A DNA stretch of 64,000 nucleotides from Thalassospira indica (GCF_003403095.1 NZ_CP031555.1:1488001-1552000); one strand, 5' to 3'; counted from the first letter of the stretch, positions 35,700 through 45,426 are shown. The notes: generated from the sequence alone by a model not told the origin. Numbers and translations are program-made.

Positions 35700-36230
35700 T
35701 CAGCCTTGTTCAGGCTTCTGCGCCACAATAGATTGTTTTATCGCTGTAATTTCATCATCCGGTTTCGCTCTGATCGGGCCTTGTTGCTGGGCGATGATCG
35801 TCCAGTCGGCAAATGTGTCTGTCAATTCATCGGTGCGCAGAAGGAAATCCGGTGATCGCGGACGGCCATATGCCTCGTTCCCGACCATGAAGGTTTCATA
35901 AATCAGGATGCCGCCCGGTCGGACGGCGTTGCGCAGATATTCAAACAGCGGCCGATGCAGGTAATTGGCAACAATGATCAGATCGAACTGTTGATCGCCC
36001 AACGGCCAGTGACCGGATTCAAGGTCGGCTTCGACCCAGTTGATTGCAGGGTTCGTATCGGTATCGGTTTGCGAAAGATCGAGATCAGTTGCCGTCACCT
36101 GCCAGCCCTGATCCGCCAGCCAGAAGCTGTGTCGTCCCTTGCCGCAGGCAAGATCAAGCGCGCGATTGCGGGCAGGGTGTGGCGTGGGACAGTGCTGTGT
36201 GACCCAGCTTGATGGCAATTGGGATGACAT
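35700..36230 (-). CDS. Class I SAM-dependent methyltransferase
   Basis: A 176-residue small methyltransferase: SAM loop ALDLACGKGRHSFWLADQGW (about 24-43), acidic strand ATDLDLS, and FDLIIVANYLHRPL as motif IV (about 82-95). The short length and sequence resemble TehB-like or generic methyltransferases. The substrate is unknown. It stands between phoX and the divergent DUF1178 gene. Confidence 0.85.
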   Translation of the reverse strand: MSSQLPSSWVTQHCPTPHPARNRALDLACGKGRHSFWLADQGWQVTATDLDLSQTDTDTNPAINWVEADLESGHWPLGDQQFDLIIVANYLHRPLFEYLRNAVRPGGILIYETFMVGNEAYGRPRSPDFLLRTDELTDTFADWTIIAQQQGPIRAKPDDEITAIKQSIVAQKPEQG

Positions 36231-36355
36231 TTTTGTAAATCTTGGTTATTGAGTGTGGCGCCCGCAGGCTGGCGATCCGGGCCGATGCGCGCCATATGAT
36301 CTGTATCTGATAGTGTTATCGTTTTGCTACTGGTTTGGCTTATACACGTACCATC

Positions 36356-36790
36356 ATGATTCTATTTCAGCTTAAATGCGAACATGATCACGAATTCGAA
36401 GGTTGGTTCAAGGACGGCGCAACATATGACGCGCAGGCCGCCAGCGGGGATTTGTCCTGCCCGGTGTGTGGAACGTCAAATGTTGGCAAGGCCCTGATGG
36501 CGCCGCGTCTGCGCACGTCACGGCAAAAAGAAGTCGCTGCCGAAAAACAACAGCAAAAGGCAATCGCCGAAGCGACCCAGGCCGCAATTGCCGAAATTCG
36601 CAAACAGGTCGAAAGCAATTGCGAAAATGTCGGCAACAAGTTTGCCGAAGAAGCCCGCAAAATCCATTACGGCGAAACCGAAAAGCGCGGCATCTATGGC
36701 CAGGCGTCGCTTAAGGAAACCGCCGAACTGGTCGATGAAGGCATCGATGTCATGGCGTTGCCCTGGGATGACGGAACCAAAAAGAACTGA
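36356..36790 (+). CDS. DUF1178 family protein
   Basis: A 144-residue protein of the DUF1178 family: ILFQLKCEHDHEFEGWFKDG at the N-terminus and a CPVCG half-site (about 35-39) that suggests metal binding. A helical, Gln/Ala/Glu-rich middle (about 62-90) precedes HYGETEKRGIYGQAS. Function is unknown; the gene usually follows the nitrilase gene and precedes ubiG in alphaproteobacteria. An upstream in-frame ATG at 36335 would add seven residues without homology. Confidence 0.88.
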   Translation: MILFQLKCEHDHEFEGWFKDGATYDAQAASGDLSCPVCGTSNVGKALMAPRLRTSRQKEVAAEKQQQKAIAEATQAAIAEIRKQVESNCENVGNKFAEEARKIHYGETEKRGIYGQASLKETAELVDEGIDVMALPWDDGTKKN

Positions 36791-36805
36791 CGTGATCCAA
36801 GAAGA

Positions 36806-37564
36806 TCAGTCAGGCTTTTTGGCAATCACCATATAATTCACATCAAGATCACGCGGGGCAGGCGACCATGTGTCGTTGAACGGGTTGTAAGTGACCCCGG
36901 TAATGTCTTGAAGGTCCAGACCCGCACCACGCAGATAGCCCGACATTTCCGATGGTTTGACAAATTTGCGCCAGTCATGGGTGCCCGCAGGCAGCCAGCG
37001 CAGAACGTATTCCGCGCCGATCTTGGCCAGTGCCAGCGACTTGATCGTGCGGTTCAGTGTGGCGACAAACATCAAGCCACCCGGTTTAAGCACCGATGCG
37101 CAAGCCTGCATGAAGAATTGCGCGTCATCGACATGTTCGATGACTTCCATGTTCAAAACGATATCAAACTGCTTGCCCTCATCGGCCAGCATTTCAGGTG
37201 TTGCGCAGCGATAGTCGATTTCAAGACCGGATTGTGCGGCATGGATTTTGGCGACTTCGATATTGCTTTCGGACGCATCAATCGAGGTCATCTTTGCCCC
37301 CATGCGCGCAAGCGGCTCGGACAACAGGCCAGCACCACATCCGATATCGATGATTTCGATGCCTTTAAGCGGCTCAATCGTTTCCGGATCGCGGCCAAGA
37401 TGCGCACAGATATTATCGCGCAGGATTTGCAGGCGCACCGGATTGAATTTGTGCAGCGGCTTCATCACACCATTTGGATCCCACCACTTTTCGGACATCG
37501 CAGAAAAACGTGCGATTTCATCGGCATTGGCAGTGCGGCTGGTAGGGGCGGATGCGTCCGACAT
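36806..37564 (-). CDS. ubiG: Ubiquinone biosynthesis O-methyltransferase UbiG
   Basis: Performs both O-methylations of ubiquinone synthesis. The 251-residue product starts at the ATG 37562-37564 (MSDASAPTSRTANADEIARF), with GGAG upstream. It has the SAM motif IIDIGCGAGLLSEPLARMGA (about 70-89) and the UbiG hallmarks EKWWDPNGVMKPLHKFNPVR (about 24-43) and GTHDWRKFVKPSE. It is divergent from lysC, as in many relatives. Confidence 0.95.
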   Translation of the reverse strand: MSDASAPTSRTANADEIARFSAMSEKWWDPNGVMKPLHKFNPVRLQILRDNICAHLGRDPETIEPLKGIEIIDIGCGAGLLSEPLARMGAKMTSIDASESNIEVAKIHAAQSGLEIDYRCATPEMLADEGKQFDIVLNMEVIEHVDDAQFFMQACASVLKPGGLMFVATLNRTIKSLALAKIGAEYVLRWLPAGTHDWRKFVKPSEMSGYLRGAGLDLQDITGVTYNPFNDTWSPAPRDLDVNYMVIAKKPD

Positions 37565-37987
37565 GGTGTGGCTCCGAAGGCGTAAAACAACGTTGCTGTA
37601 TGACGCCCTGTTTACGCGTGCGCGCACGGCAAGGCAATACTCACCTGTCAAATGACGGTGCGATGGCGGCGATCTGGCAGAAATTCAAAGCAAGGCAGCC
37701 ATGTTCAGATGATGCATATCATCAGGGTTACTGGGTAATTTTCGCATGATATGCGACGCAATTTGCCGCATTCGGACGGTTTGGGACATTTTCAGGTCAA
37801 AAAAATTGCTCTCACGCAATTTATCGGCATCCTTGACGCTTGTTTCGCGGGGATTATGGCAGTATTGATTACGCCGCTTGGATCAGGGGAAGCGCCGCAA
37901 ATTCGGCATGCTTACCCGGGCCGGGACCGGATCACATGCCGTCACGTTCGGACAGCCGATGGACGGCGAGCATAGCGGGGAAACTTC
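37565..37987. other. Divergent ubiG-lysC promoter region
   Basis: 423 bp without a recognisable gene. It contains several short inverted repeats, including CGCAT-GAT-ATGCG at 37743-37755 and AAATTGC-N6-GCAATTT at 37803-37822. I do not recognise a lysine riboswitch. Confidence 0.55.
37803..37822. promoter_or_regulatory. Inverted repeat upstream of lysC
   Basis: AAATTGC and GCAATTT separated by 6 bases, a perfect 7-bp dyad. It is 165 bp before the lysC start. It could be an operator for either divergent gene; no regulator can be named. Confidence 0.4.
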
Positions 37988-39208
37988 ATGGCCCGTATTG
38001 TCATGAAATTTGGCGGCACTTCGGTCGCCGATGTCGAGAAAATCAAGAATGTCGCGCGCCGGGTGAAATCCGAGGTCGATGCCGGCAATCAGGTTGCTGT
38101 TGTCGTGTCCGCCATGTCGGGCAAGACCAACGAACTGGTTGGCTGGGCGCAGGAAGTTTCGCCGATGTATGATGCACGTGAATATGACGTGATCGTATCG
38201 TCGGGCGAACAGGTGACTGTCGGTTTGCTGGCGATGGCGCTGCAAAGCATGGATGTGCCTGCACGTTCCTGGCTTGGCTGGCAGATCCCGATCAAGACCG
38301 ACGGCGCACATGCCAAGGCCCGCATCAAGGAAATCGAGACCACCGAGCTTGATAAGCGCATGAATGGCGGCGAAGTCGTTTGCGTGGCCGGTTTCCAGGG
38401 GATAGCACCCGACAACCGTATCACCACCCTTGGGCGTGGCGGTTCGGATACGTCGGCGGTCGCCCTTGCCGCGGCACTTAACGCAGATCGTTGCGACATC
38501 TATACCGATGTCGATGGTGTTTACACCACCGATCCGCGCATCGTGCCCAAGGCGCGCAAGATCGAAAAGATTACCTACGAAGAAATGCTGGAACTCGCAT
38601 CTCTTGGTGCAAAGGTTTTGCAAACCCGTTCAGTCGAGATGGCAATGAACCATCGCGTCCGGGTGCAGGTCCGTTCTACCTTTAGTGATGCAGAAGGAAC
38701 ACTTGTTGTAGACGAGGACGAGATCGTGGAACAGGAAGTCGTCAGCGGAATTGCCTATAGTCGTGATGAAGCCAAGATCACCTTGGTGAAAGTTGCGGAC
38801 AAGCCGGGTATTGCCGCTTCAATCTTCAGCCCGCTGGCTGATGCCAATATCAATGTCGACATGATCGTGCAGAACGTCTCAGAAGACGGCAAAAGCACGG
38901 ACATGACCTTTACCGTTCCGCGTGGTGAATTCCAGCGTGCGCTTCAGGTGATCGAAAAGAACAAAGACAAGATCGCCTATCAGGAACTGCTCAGCACCTC
39001 TGATGTGACCAAGGTGTCGATCATTGGCGTGGGGATGCGTTCCCATGTTGGTGTTGCGCGCAAGATGTTTGAAACACTTGCGGAAAAAGGCATCAACATT
39101 CAGGTCATTTCGACCTCGGAAATCAAGGTCAGTGTCCTGATCGCCGAGGAATATACCGAGCTTGCCGTTCGTGCCTTGCACACGGCATACGGTCTGGATG
39201 CCGAATAA
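37988..39208 (+). CDS. lysC: Aspartate kinase
   Basis: Phosphorylates aspartate in the first step toward lysine, methionine and threonine. The 406-residue protein has the kinase domain (KFGGTSVADVEKI at about 6-18; LGRGGSDTSAVALAAALNAD at about 147-166) and two C-terminal ACT domains (about 265-400) for feedback control, as in the short monofunctional alphaproteobacterial enzymes. GGGGAAAC precedes the ATG. It is followed after a hairpin by a nitronate monooxygenase-like gene and then ptsP; lysC-ptsP linkage is widespread in the class. Confidence 0.97.
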   Translation: MARIVMKFGGTSVADVEKIKNVARRVKSEVDAGNQVAVVVSAMSGKTNELVGWAQEVSPMYDAREYDVIVSSGEQVTVGLLAMALQSMDVPARSWLGWQIPIKTDGAHAKARIKEIETTELDKRMNGGEVVCVAGFQGIAPDNRITTLGRGGSDTSAVALAAALNADRCDIYTDVDGVYTTDPRIVPKARKIEKITYEEMLELASLGAKVLQTRSVEMAMNHRVRVQVRSTFSDAEGTLVVDEDEIVEQEVVSGIAYSRDEAKITLVKVADKPGIAASIFSPLADANINVDMIVQNVSEDGKSTDMTFTVPRGEFQRALQVIEKNKDKIAYQELLSTSDVTKVSIIGVGMRSHVGVARKMFETLAEKGINIQVISTSEIKVSVLIAEEYTELAVRALHTAYGLDAE

Positions 39209-39300
39209 GTTCAACAGTTTGGCGATTAAGCCGCTGTTAAATTACCTGTAATAATACATACTAGCTGGAGCAGTGTGTTTCAGCCTTTGTAATGAAATGG

Positions 39301-39321
39301 CAGGAGACCACTGGTCTCCTG
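39301..39321 (+). terminator. Hairpin after lysC
   Basis: A perfect 9-bp stem (39301-39309 with 39313-39321) around ACT, then CGTTTCTGCTTT. It lies between lysC and the next gene and may be a weak terminator or attenuator. Confidence 0.55.
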
Positions 39322-39347
39322 CGTTTCTGCTTTGGGGTACAGAGAAT

Positions 39348-40376
39348 ATGAGTGATCCGAAAATTGACGCCGCACGGGCGCGCCTGGAAAACCTGTGGGC
39401 ATCGGGCAAGGAATTCCTTGGCACCGACTACGCCATTATGGCCGGCGCCATGTCCTGGGTTTCAGAGCGTCACCTTGTTTCGGCGGTCTCCAATGCGGGA
39501 GGTTTTGGTGTGATTGCCTGCGGGTCGATGACCCCGGATCTGTTGTCGGCTGAAATTGCCGCCACCAAGGAAATGACCAGCAAGCCGTTTGGCGTCAACC
39601 TGATCACCATGCACCCGCAGCTCAATGGGCTGATCGAAGTGTGCCGTGAACACAGTGTTGGGCATGTGGTTCTTGCTGGCGGCCTGCCGTCATCAAACTC
39701 GATCAAGCAGGCCAAGGAATTTGCCAAGGTTGTCTGCTTTGCCCCGGCACTGGTTCTGGCCAAGAAGCTGATCCGCTCGGGTGCTGATGCGCTGGTGATC
39801 GAGGGTAGCGAAGCGGGTGGCCATGTTGGCCCGGTATCGCTGACGGTTCTGGCACAGGAAATCCTGCCGGAAGTTTCCGACATTCCGGTTTTCTGTGCCG
39901 GGGGTATTGGCCGCGGTGAAGCGATTACCGGTTTGCTTGAGCAGGGGGCATCGGGTGTTCAGATCGGCACGCGCCTTGTGTGTGCCGAGGAATGCATTGC
40001 CCATCCTGATTTCAAAAAGGCCTTTATCCGCGCAAGTGCGCGTGACGCGGTGACCACCGTGCAGCTTGATGATCGCTTCCCGGTCATTCCGGTACGTGCG
40101 CTTGCCAACAAGGGCACGGAAGAATTCCGCAATACCCAACGTGCCGTGATTGAAAAGTTCCGCGCAGGCGAGCTTGACCAAGGCGCTGCACAGCTTGAAA
40201 TTGAACATTTCTGGGCCGGGGCCCTGCGCCGTGCGGTGATTGATGGTGACGTCGAAAGCGGATCGGTTATGGCAGGACAGTCGGTTGGTATGGTAAAGAA
40301 AGAACAACCGGTTTCCGAAATCCTCGAAGAGTTGGTCGAACAGGCCGTTCAATCCCTGGTTAAGAGAGACAGCTAA
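39348..40376 (+). CDS. Nitronate monooxygenase/2-nitropropane dioxygenase-like flavin enzyme
   Basis: A 342-residue FMN-binding TIM-barrel protein: GTDYAIMAGAMSWVSERHLV at about 25-44, NAGGFGVIACGS (about 48-59), EGSEAGGHVGPVS (about 149-161, with the catalytic-type His), FCAGGIGRGEAI (about 183-194) and GVQIGTRLV (phosphate binding). It may detoxify nitronates or reduce enone-like substrates such as in the FabK-related group. The ATG at 39348 is chosen because the barrel begins soon after it. It is placed between lysC and ptsP, 5 bp before the latter, so probably co-transcribed. Confidence 0.88.
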   Translation: MSDPKIDAARARLENLWASGKEFLGTDYAIMAGAMSWVSERHLVSAVSNAGGFGVIACGSMTPDLLSAEIAATKEMTSKPFGVNLITMHPQLNGLIEVCREHSVGHVVLAGGLPSSNSIKQAKEFAKVVCFAPALVLAKKLIRSGADALVIEGSEAGGHVGPVSLTVLAQEILPEVSDIPVFCAGGIGRGEAITGLLEQGASGVQIGTRLVCAEECIAHPDFKKAFIRASARDAVTTVQLDDRFPVIPVRALANKGTEEFRNTQRAVIEKFRAGELDQGAAQLEIEHFWAGALRRAVIDGDVESGSVMAGQSVGMVKKEQPVSEILEELVEQAVQSLVKRDS

Positions 40377-40381
40377 GTCAA

Positions 40382-42664
40382 ATGAGCATTCCGTCCGCCG
40401 CAGTCACAGGTCCGCGACGCCTTCTAAAGCGTGTGCGCGACGTCATGGCTGGACCGGGGACCGCTGAAGAACGCCTCGGACAGATTGTGACCATCATTGC
40501 CGCTGATATGGTGGCAGAGGTGTGCTCGGTCTATGTGATGCGTGCGGGCGAAGTGCTGGAACTGTTTGCGACCTGTGGTCTGTCCAAGGAAGCAGTTCAC
40601 TTGACCCGCCTTCGCGTGGGCGAGGGGATTGTCGGTTTTGTTGCGGCGCATGCGCGGCCGCTTAACCTCAAGGACGCGCAAGGCCATCCGAACTTTGCCT
40701 ATCGTCCGGAAACCGGCGAGGAAATCTATCATTCGATGATCGGTGTACCAATCCTGCGCGGTGGCCGCATCATCGGTGTTCTTGCCGTGCAGAACCGGAC
40801 CGAACGCCTTTATTCCGAGGACGAACAGGAAGCCCTTGAAAACGTCGCCATGGTGCTGGCCGAAATGGTCGCCGGTGGCGAACTTGTCAGCCGCGAAGAA
40901 CTGATCCCGGCCGACGGTATTGCGTTGTTGCCGCTGCGTCTGGGCGGGGCGCGTCTGGCACCGGGGATTGGCAAGGGCATTGCCGTTCTGCACGAACCGC
41001 GCATCGTCATTGACCGCATGGTTTCTGATGATCCGGAAGAAGAACTGACCCGCCTGCGTGAAGCCATGCATGGTCTTCAGAACCATCTTGATAAGATGCT
41101 GGAAGCCGTTTCAGGCATCAACGGCATGGATGAAGGCGATGATCCGGGGGATATCCTTGAAGCCTATCGGATGATTGCCCAGGATACAGGTTGGCTGAAC
41201 CGCATCACCGAGGCGGTGCATACCGGCCTGACGGCCGAGGCCGCGGTTCAGAAGGTGCATGATGATACCCGTGCGCGCATGGCGCAGGTCACCGACCCCT
41301 ATTTGCGCGAACGCCTGCACGATCTTGAAGATCTGGCCAACCGGCTATTGCAGCATCTTTCGGGGCAGTATCAATCCCCGGCCTTTGGCGATTTGCCCGA
41401 TGATATCATTCTGGTGGCGCGCAATATCGGCCCGGCCGAACTTCTTGATTATGATCACACCCGTCTGCGCGGTCTTGCCCTTGAAGAAGGGTCGCACACC
41501 TCGCACGTCGCAATCGTTGCGCGTGCACTTGATATCCCGGTTCTGGGCGGGGTCAAGGGTGTGCTTGATAAGGTCGAGGCCGGTGATCCGCTGATTGTCG
41601 ATTCTGATAACAGCCAGCTTTTTGTTCGGCCAAGCGAAGATGTTCGGGCGGTGATTGACGGCGCGTTGCGTGCCCGGGCAGAGCGAAAAGCGCTTTACGC
41701 CCAGATGCGTGACCTGCCGGCCGAAACGACCGACGGGGCGGAGATTTCACTTAATGTGAATGCCGGGCTTTTGATTGATGTCCCGCATGTGATTGAAAGC
41801 GGTGCGGACGGGATTGGCCTGTATCGGACGGAAATTCCGTTCATGGTGCGATCCGCCATGCCCGACATTACCGATCAGACCCGGCTTTATGATCGTATTT
41901 TCGAACAGGCCGAAGGCCGACCGGTGGTTTTCAGGACTCTTGATGTCGGCGGTGACAAATTGCTGCCCTATTGGGAGGATATGACAGAAGAGAATCCGGC
42001 AATGGGCTGGCGATCGATCCGGATCACACTGGACCGTCCGGCGGTGCTTGTACATCAGTTGCGCGCGCTGATCCGGGCCGGGCATGACCGTGATCTTTAT
42101 GTCATGTTCCCGATGATCGCCGAAGTTGCTGAATTTGATCAGGCAAAGGCGGTTCTTGACGAGCAGCTCAAACGTGAAGCCGTACGCGGATTTATCCCGC
42201 GCAAGGTCGAAGTCGGCGCCATGCTTGAAGTTCCCGCCCTGATCTGGCAGGCTCCGGCCTTGCTGCAACGGGTTGATTTCCTCTCGGTTGGGACGAATGA
42301 TCTGTTGCAGTTCATGTTTGCTGCTGACCGCGGCAATCCGAGGATCGAGGGCCGGTATGACACGCTGTCGCCAAGTGTGTTCGCATTCATGCGCCAGTTG
42401 GTGACATTGTGCGATCAAAAGGACGTTCGCCTGACCATCTGTGGTGAAATGGCGGGACGTCCGCTTGAAGCGATGGCCCTTATCGGTTTGGGAATTAAAC
42501 GCTTGTCGATGGCGCCTGCCTCTGTTGGTCCGGTCAAGGAAATGGTCAGAAGCATGTGTAAGTCTGAAGTCGAGAGTTATATTCTGACGATAATGGATAA
42601 TCCGACCAGATCATTGCGTTCGCGTCTTAAGGCTTTCGCAATAGATCACGGTGTAAAACTTTAA
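40382..42664 (+). CDS. ptsP: Phosphoenolpyruvate-protein phosphotransferase PtsP (EI-Ntr)
   Basis: First enzyme of the nitrogen phosphotransfer system, passing phosphate from PEP to NPr. In 760 residues: an N-terminal GAF domain (about 20-165) that senses glutamine/2-oxoglutarate in relatives, the EI N-terminal domain with the phospho-histidine His375 (SHTSHVAIVARAL), and the PEP-binding barrel with signature DFLSVGTNDLLQFMFAADRG near 635-655. It starts 5 bp after the preceding gene. In alphaproteobacteria this system controls potassium, nitrogen and polyhydroxyalkanoate physiology. Confidence 0.96.
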   Translation: MSIPSAAVTGPRRLLKRVRDVMAGPGTAEERLGQIVTIIAADMVAEVCSVYVMRAGEVLELFATCGLSKEAVHLTRLRVGEGIVGFVAAHARPLNLKDAQGHPNFAYRPETGEEIYHSMIGVPILRGGRIIGVLAVQNRTERLYSEDEQEALENVAMVLAEMVAGGELVSREELIPADGIALLPLRLGGARLAPGIGKGIAVLHEPRIVIDRMVSDDPEEELTRLREAMHGLQNHLDKMLEAVSGINGMDEGDDPGDILEAYRMIAQDTGWLNRITEAVHTGLTAEAAVQKVHDDTRARMAQVTDPYLRERLHDLEDLANRLLQHLSGQYQSPAFGDLPDDIILVARNIGPAELLDYDHTRLRGLALEEGSHTSHVAIVARALDIPVLGGVKGVLDKVEAGDPLIVDSDNSQLFVRPSEDVRAVIDGALRARAERKALYAQMRDLPAETTDGAEISLNVNAGLLIDVPHVIESGADGIGLYRTEIPFMVRSAMPDITDQTRLYDRIFEQAEGRPVVFRTLDVGGDKLLPYWEDMTEENPAMGWRSIRITLDRPAVLVHQLRALIRAGHDRDLYVMFPMIAEVAEFDQAKAVLDEQLKREAVRGFIPRKVEVGAMLEVPALIWQAPALLQRVDFLSVGTNDLLQFMFAADRGNPRIEGRYDTLSPSVFAFMRQLVTLCDQKDVRLTICGEMAGRPLEAMALIGLGIKRLSMAPASVGPVKEMVRSMCKSEVESYILTIMDNPTRSLRSRLKAFAIDHGVKL

Positions 42665-42730
42665 AAACAATCGCTTTTGGTGGGGATATCTGCTAGTTTT
42701 ATTGCTAGATCGTAACGTGGGGGTGCGCAG

Positions 42731-43993
42731 TTGGCGATCAAAAAGCGAAAGGAAGATCATTTGGATGACGAAACCCGAGAACGCCTTCGTTTCAGGCCTT
42801 TGTCCGGGGATTCGTCTGCAAATGACAGTGTGATGGACGAACATAAAGACCAGATCGGTGGTTATACCGAGGTCGGGAGCCTTTTGAAGGCGACCCGCGT
42901 TGGTTTGGGGCAAACAGTCGAAGACGTTTGCCGCATGCTTCGTATTCGCAAAATTTACATCGAAGCCATTGAAAGCAGCGACTATGCGGCATTGCCGAAT
43001 GGTCCTTATGGCCTTGGCTTCGTGAAGGCATATGCCGAACATCTTGGACTGGACGGTGCAGAGATCGCACGTCGCTTCCGCGCAGAAAGCAATGCGCCGG
43101 CCGTGCGCAGTGAACTGTCCTTCCCGAAACCCGTGCAGGAAAGCCGTGTACCCGGTGGGGCGGTATTGCTGATCGCGGTTATGCTTGGTCTTGGTGCTTA
43201 TGGCGGATGGTACTACCTGTCGAGCCAGGGCAAAACCATTGCCGATCTGGTTGATCCGTTGCCAGAGCGACTTGCAAGCTACTCGACAACGGCAAGCCAG
43301 GATTCAACGCCGCGTAATCTTGAAAACGCCGCAGATGCGCAGGCCGCCGAAGCAGAAATAACAACGCCTGCACCGGTCATTGCCGATCAGGGGGCACCTA
43401 TTGAAGAAACCACCGTTTCTGAGGCCCCGGTCGCAGAATCAGCATCTGAACCCGTAGCCGAAGTCGCAGAAGCAACCGAAGAACCGGCAGAAGCACCTGT
43501 CGTTTCCGAGGAAGTTGCAGAAGCCCCGGCGCAGGAAGCTGCACCCGTTGCTAACGAAGTGGTAACCGCCACAGAACAGGCTCCGGTTGAAGCCGAAGTC
43601 GCAGAGGCACCAGCCGCACAAACGCCGGCTGCACCGGCAGCGGAAGTTGCATCGGTTCCCGCGGCACCCGAAGTTGACGAGGCCGGTGGTGCACGCGTAT
43701 TTGGCGCGGTCAATGTCGATAGCCGTGTGACCATTTCGGCGGTGGAAACCAGCTGGGTTCGTATTCGTGAGGCAGATGGTAATGTTCTGCTGACCCGGAT
43801 GCTGACAGCCGGTGATACCTATATGGTTCCGAATCGTGACGGTTTGAAACTTGAAGTCGGCAATGCTGGTGCCCTGACCTATAGCATCGATGGTTCCGAA
43901 GCCCAGCCGGTCGGGGAATATGGTGCGGTGATTTCGGACTTCTCGCTTGATGTCGGTGATCTGACCCAGGCAGAAGAACCAACCGTTCAATAG
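42731..43993 (+). CDS. RodZ-like cytoskeletal protein (HTH_25, one membrane helix, DUF4115)
   Basis: A 420-residue bitopic inner-membrane protein. A cytosolic helix-turn-helix (about 45-115; VGSLLKATRVGLGQTVEDVC) is followed by one membrane helix (about 142-163, AVLLIAVMLGLGAYGGWYYL). Next comes a low-complexity Ala/Glu/Pro/Val linker (about 190-320) and a C-terminal DUF4115 domain (about 328-400; AVETSWVRIREADGNVL). RodZ links MreB filaments to cell-wall synthesis; by layout this is the same kind of protein. The start is TTG at 42731 with GGGGGTG upstream. In relatives it commonly precedes ispG, as here. Confidence 0.87.
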   Translation: MAIKKRKEDHLDDETRERLRFRPLSGDSSANDSVMDEHKDQIGGYTEVGSLLKATRVGLGQTVEDVCRMLRIRKIYIEAIESSDYAALPNGPYGLGFVKAYAEHLGLDGAEIARRFRAESNAPAVRSELSFPKPVQESRVPGGAVLLIAVMLGLGAYGGWYYLSSQGKTIADLVDPLPERLASYSTTASQDSTPRNLENAADAQAAEAEITTPAPVIADQGAPIEETTVSEAPVAESASEPVAEVAEATEEPAEAPVVSEEVAEAPAQEAAPVANEVVTATEQAPVEAEVAEAPAAQTPAAPAAEVASVPAAPEVDEAGGARVFGAVNVDSRVTISAVETSWVRIREADGNVLLTRMLTAGDTYMVPNRDGLKLEVGNAGALTYSIDGSEAQPVGEYGAVISDFSLDVGDLTQAEEPTVQ

Positions 43994-44035
43994 GTTTGGC
44001 CAACGCCTGCGGGCGATGAAAACAGACAAAATGCG

Positions 44036-44063
44036 AAAGGCGATCCGAACGGGTCGCCTTTTT
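44036..44063 (+). terminator. Terminator after the RodZ-like gene
   Basis: A 10-bp stem with one wobble pair (AAGGCGATCC with GGGTCGCCTT) around GAAC, ending in a run of five T. Confidence 0.85.
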
Positions 44064-44173
44064 CGTGACAGCTATGCGAAATCTGGCGGAAAATCTGTTA
44101 GCCAACGGTTTCTAAACCGCGTTTGATAAGCTATATACTCCCCCAAGACATCTAAAACATTTTGGAACCGGAA

Positions 44174-45298
44174 ATGAGCGTCCGCCCATATCGCGATATT
44201 GAACGCCGTCAAAGCCGCAAAATCCGTGTCGGTGACGTGGAAGTTGGCGGGGATGCGCCGATCTCGGTGCAGTCGATGACCAATACCCTGACCACCGATG
44301 TCAACGCGACCGTTGCGCAGATCCATCGTCTGGAAGAGGCGGGTGCGGATATCGTCCGTGTGTCCTGCCCGGATCAGGAATCAACCGCCGCCCTGAAAGA
44401 CATCATCAAACAGGTGCATGTCCCGATCGTGGCCGACATCCATTTCCATTACAAACGTGCGATCGAGGCCGCTGAGGCCGGCGCCGCATGCCTGCGCATC
44501 AATCCGGGCAATATCGGGTCGACCGAACGTGTGCGTGAAGTGGTGAAGGCGGCCAAGGATCATGGCTGTTCAATGCGTATCGGTGTCAATGCCGGCTCGC
44601 TTGAGAAGGAATTGCTGGAACGGTACGGCGAACCGTGCCCCGAGGCGATGGTCGAAAGTGCGTTGAACCATGCCAAAATCCTTGAAGATCAGGATTTCTG
44701 TGAATTCAAAATCTCGGTTAAGGCATCGGATGTGTTCCTTGCGGTTGCGGCCTATTACGGCCTGGCCGAGGCATGCGACTATCCGCTGCATCTTGGCATC
44801 ACCGAGGCCGGTGGCCTGCGCGGTGGCACGGTGAAATCATCGATTGGCATGGGCAACCTGCTCTGGGCCGGGATCGGTGATACCTTGCGTGTATCGCTGT
44901 CCGCCGACCCGGTTGAGGAAATCCATGTTGGTTTCGATATCCTGAAATCGCTGGGTCTTCGTACCCGTGGGGTTCAAATCATTTCCTGCCCGTCTTGCGC
45001 GCGTCAGGGCTTTAACGTGGTTGAGACCGTGGCAGAGCTTGAAAAGCGCCTTGCCCATATTTCGACCCCGATTTCGTTGTCGATCATTGGCTGTATCGTC
45101 AATGGCCCGGGCGAAGCGCGTGAAACAGATATCGGTCTTACCGGTGGCGGTGGCGGGAACCACAAGATGTACATTTCCGGGCGCCCGGATCACAATATCA
45201 GCACGGAAAAGATGGTCGACCATATCGTCGAACTGGTCGAAGAACGTGCCGCCAAAATCGAAGCCGAAGAAGCCGCCAAGAAAACCGCGGCGGAATAG
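44174..45298 (+). CDS. ispG: 4-hydroxy-3-methylbut-2-en-1-yl diphosphate synthase
   Basis: Iron-sulfur enzyme of the MEP isoprenoid pathway that makes HMBPP. The 374-residue protein matches the bacterial form without the plant-type insert: [15 protein letters not shown] (about 22-36) and RINPGNIG, with the 4Fe-4S ligands in [10 protein letters not shown] and GCIVNGPGE (about 305-313). The ATG at 44174 ([16 protein letters not shown]) is used; a TTG at 44162 would add four residues. The C-terminus is lysine/alanine/glutamate-rich. The terminator after the RodZ-like gene gives it a separate transcript. Confidence 0.96.
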   Translation: MSVRPYRDIERRQSRKIRVGDVEVGGDAPISVQSMTNTLTTDVNATVAQIHRLEEAGADIVRVSCPDQESTAALKDIIKQVHVPIVADIHFHYKRAIEAAEAGAACLRINPGNIGSTERVREVVKAAKDHGCSMRIGVNAGSLEKELLERYGEPCPEAMVESALNHAKILEDQDFCEFKISVKASDVFLAVAAYYGLAEACDYPLHLGITEAGGLRGGTVKSSIGMGNLLWAGIGDTLRVSLSADPVEEIHVGFDILKSLGLRTRGVQIISCPSCARQGFNVVETVAELEKRLAHISTPISLSIIGCIVNGPGEARETDIGLTGGGGGNHKMYISGRPDHNISTEKMVDHIVELVEERAAKIEAEEAAKKTAAE

Positions 45299-45321
45299 CA
45301 AGGCAGTATTGACTACTTTTG

Positions 45322-45352
45322 GCTTTCCGCCACACCGGCGGAAAGCTATTTT
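45322..45352 (+). terminator. Hairpin between ispG and hisS
   Basis: A perfect 10-bp stem (45322-45331 with 45337-45346) around ACACC, then TATTTTC. It is 75 bp before the hisS start and could end ispG transcripts. Confidence 0.75.
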
Positions 45353-45426
45353 CATGTTCGCATGTGTTTGCGCCGATTGATGTTTCGCGCAAATATCTGG
45401 AATTCAAGTTAGATCGGAGACCCAAA

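Noticed and set aside
37751..37975. Short open frame upstream of lysC (74 codons)
   Set aside because: No good ribosome site, no recognisable product and it overlaps several inverted repeats; probably chance.
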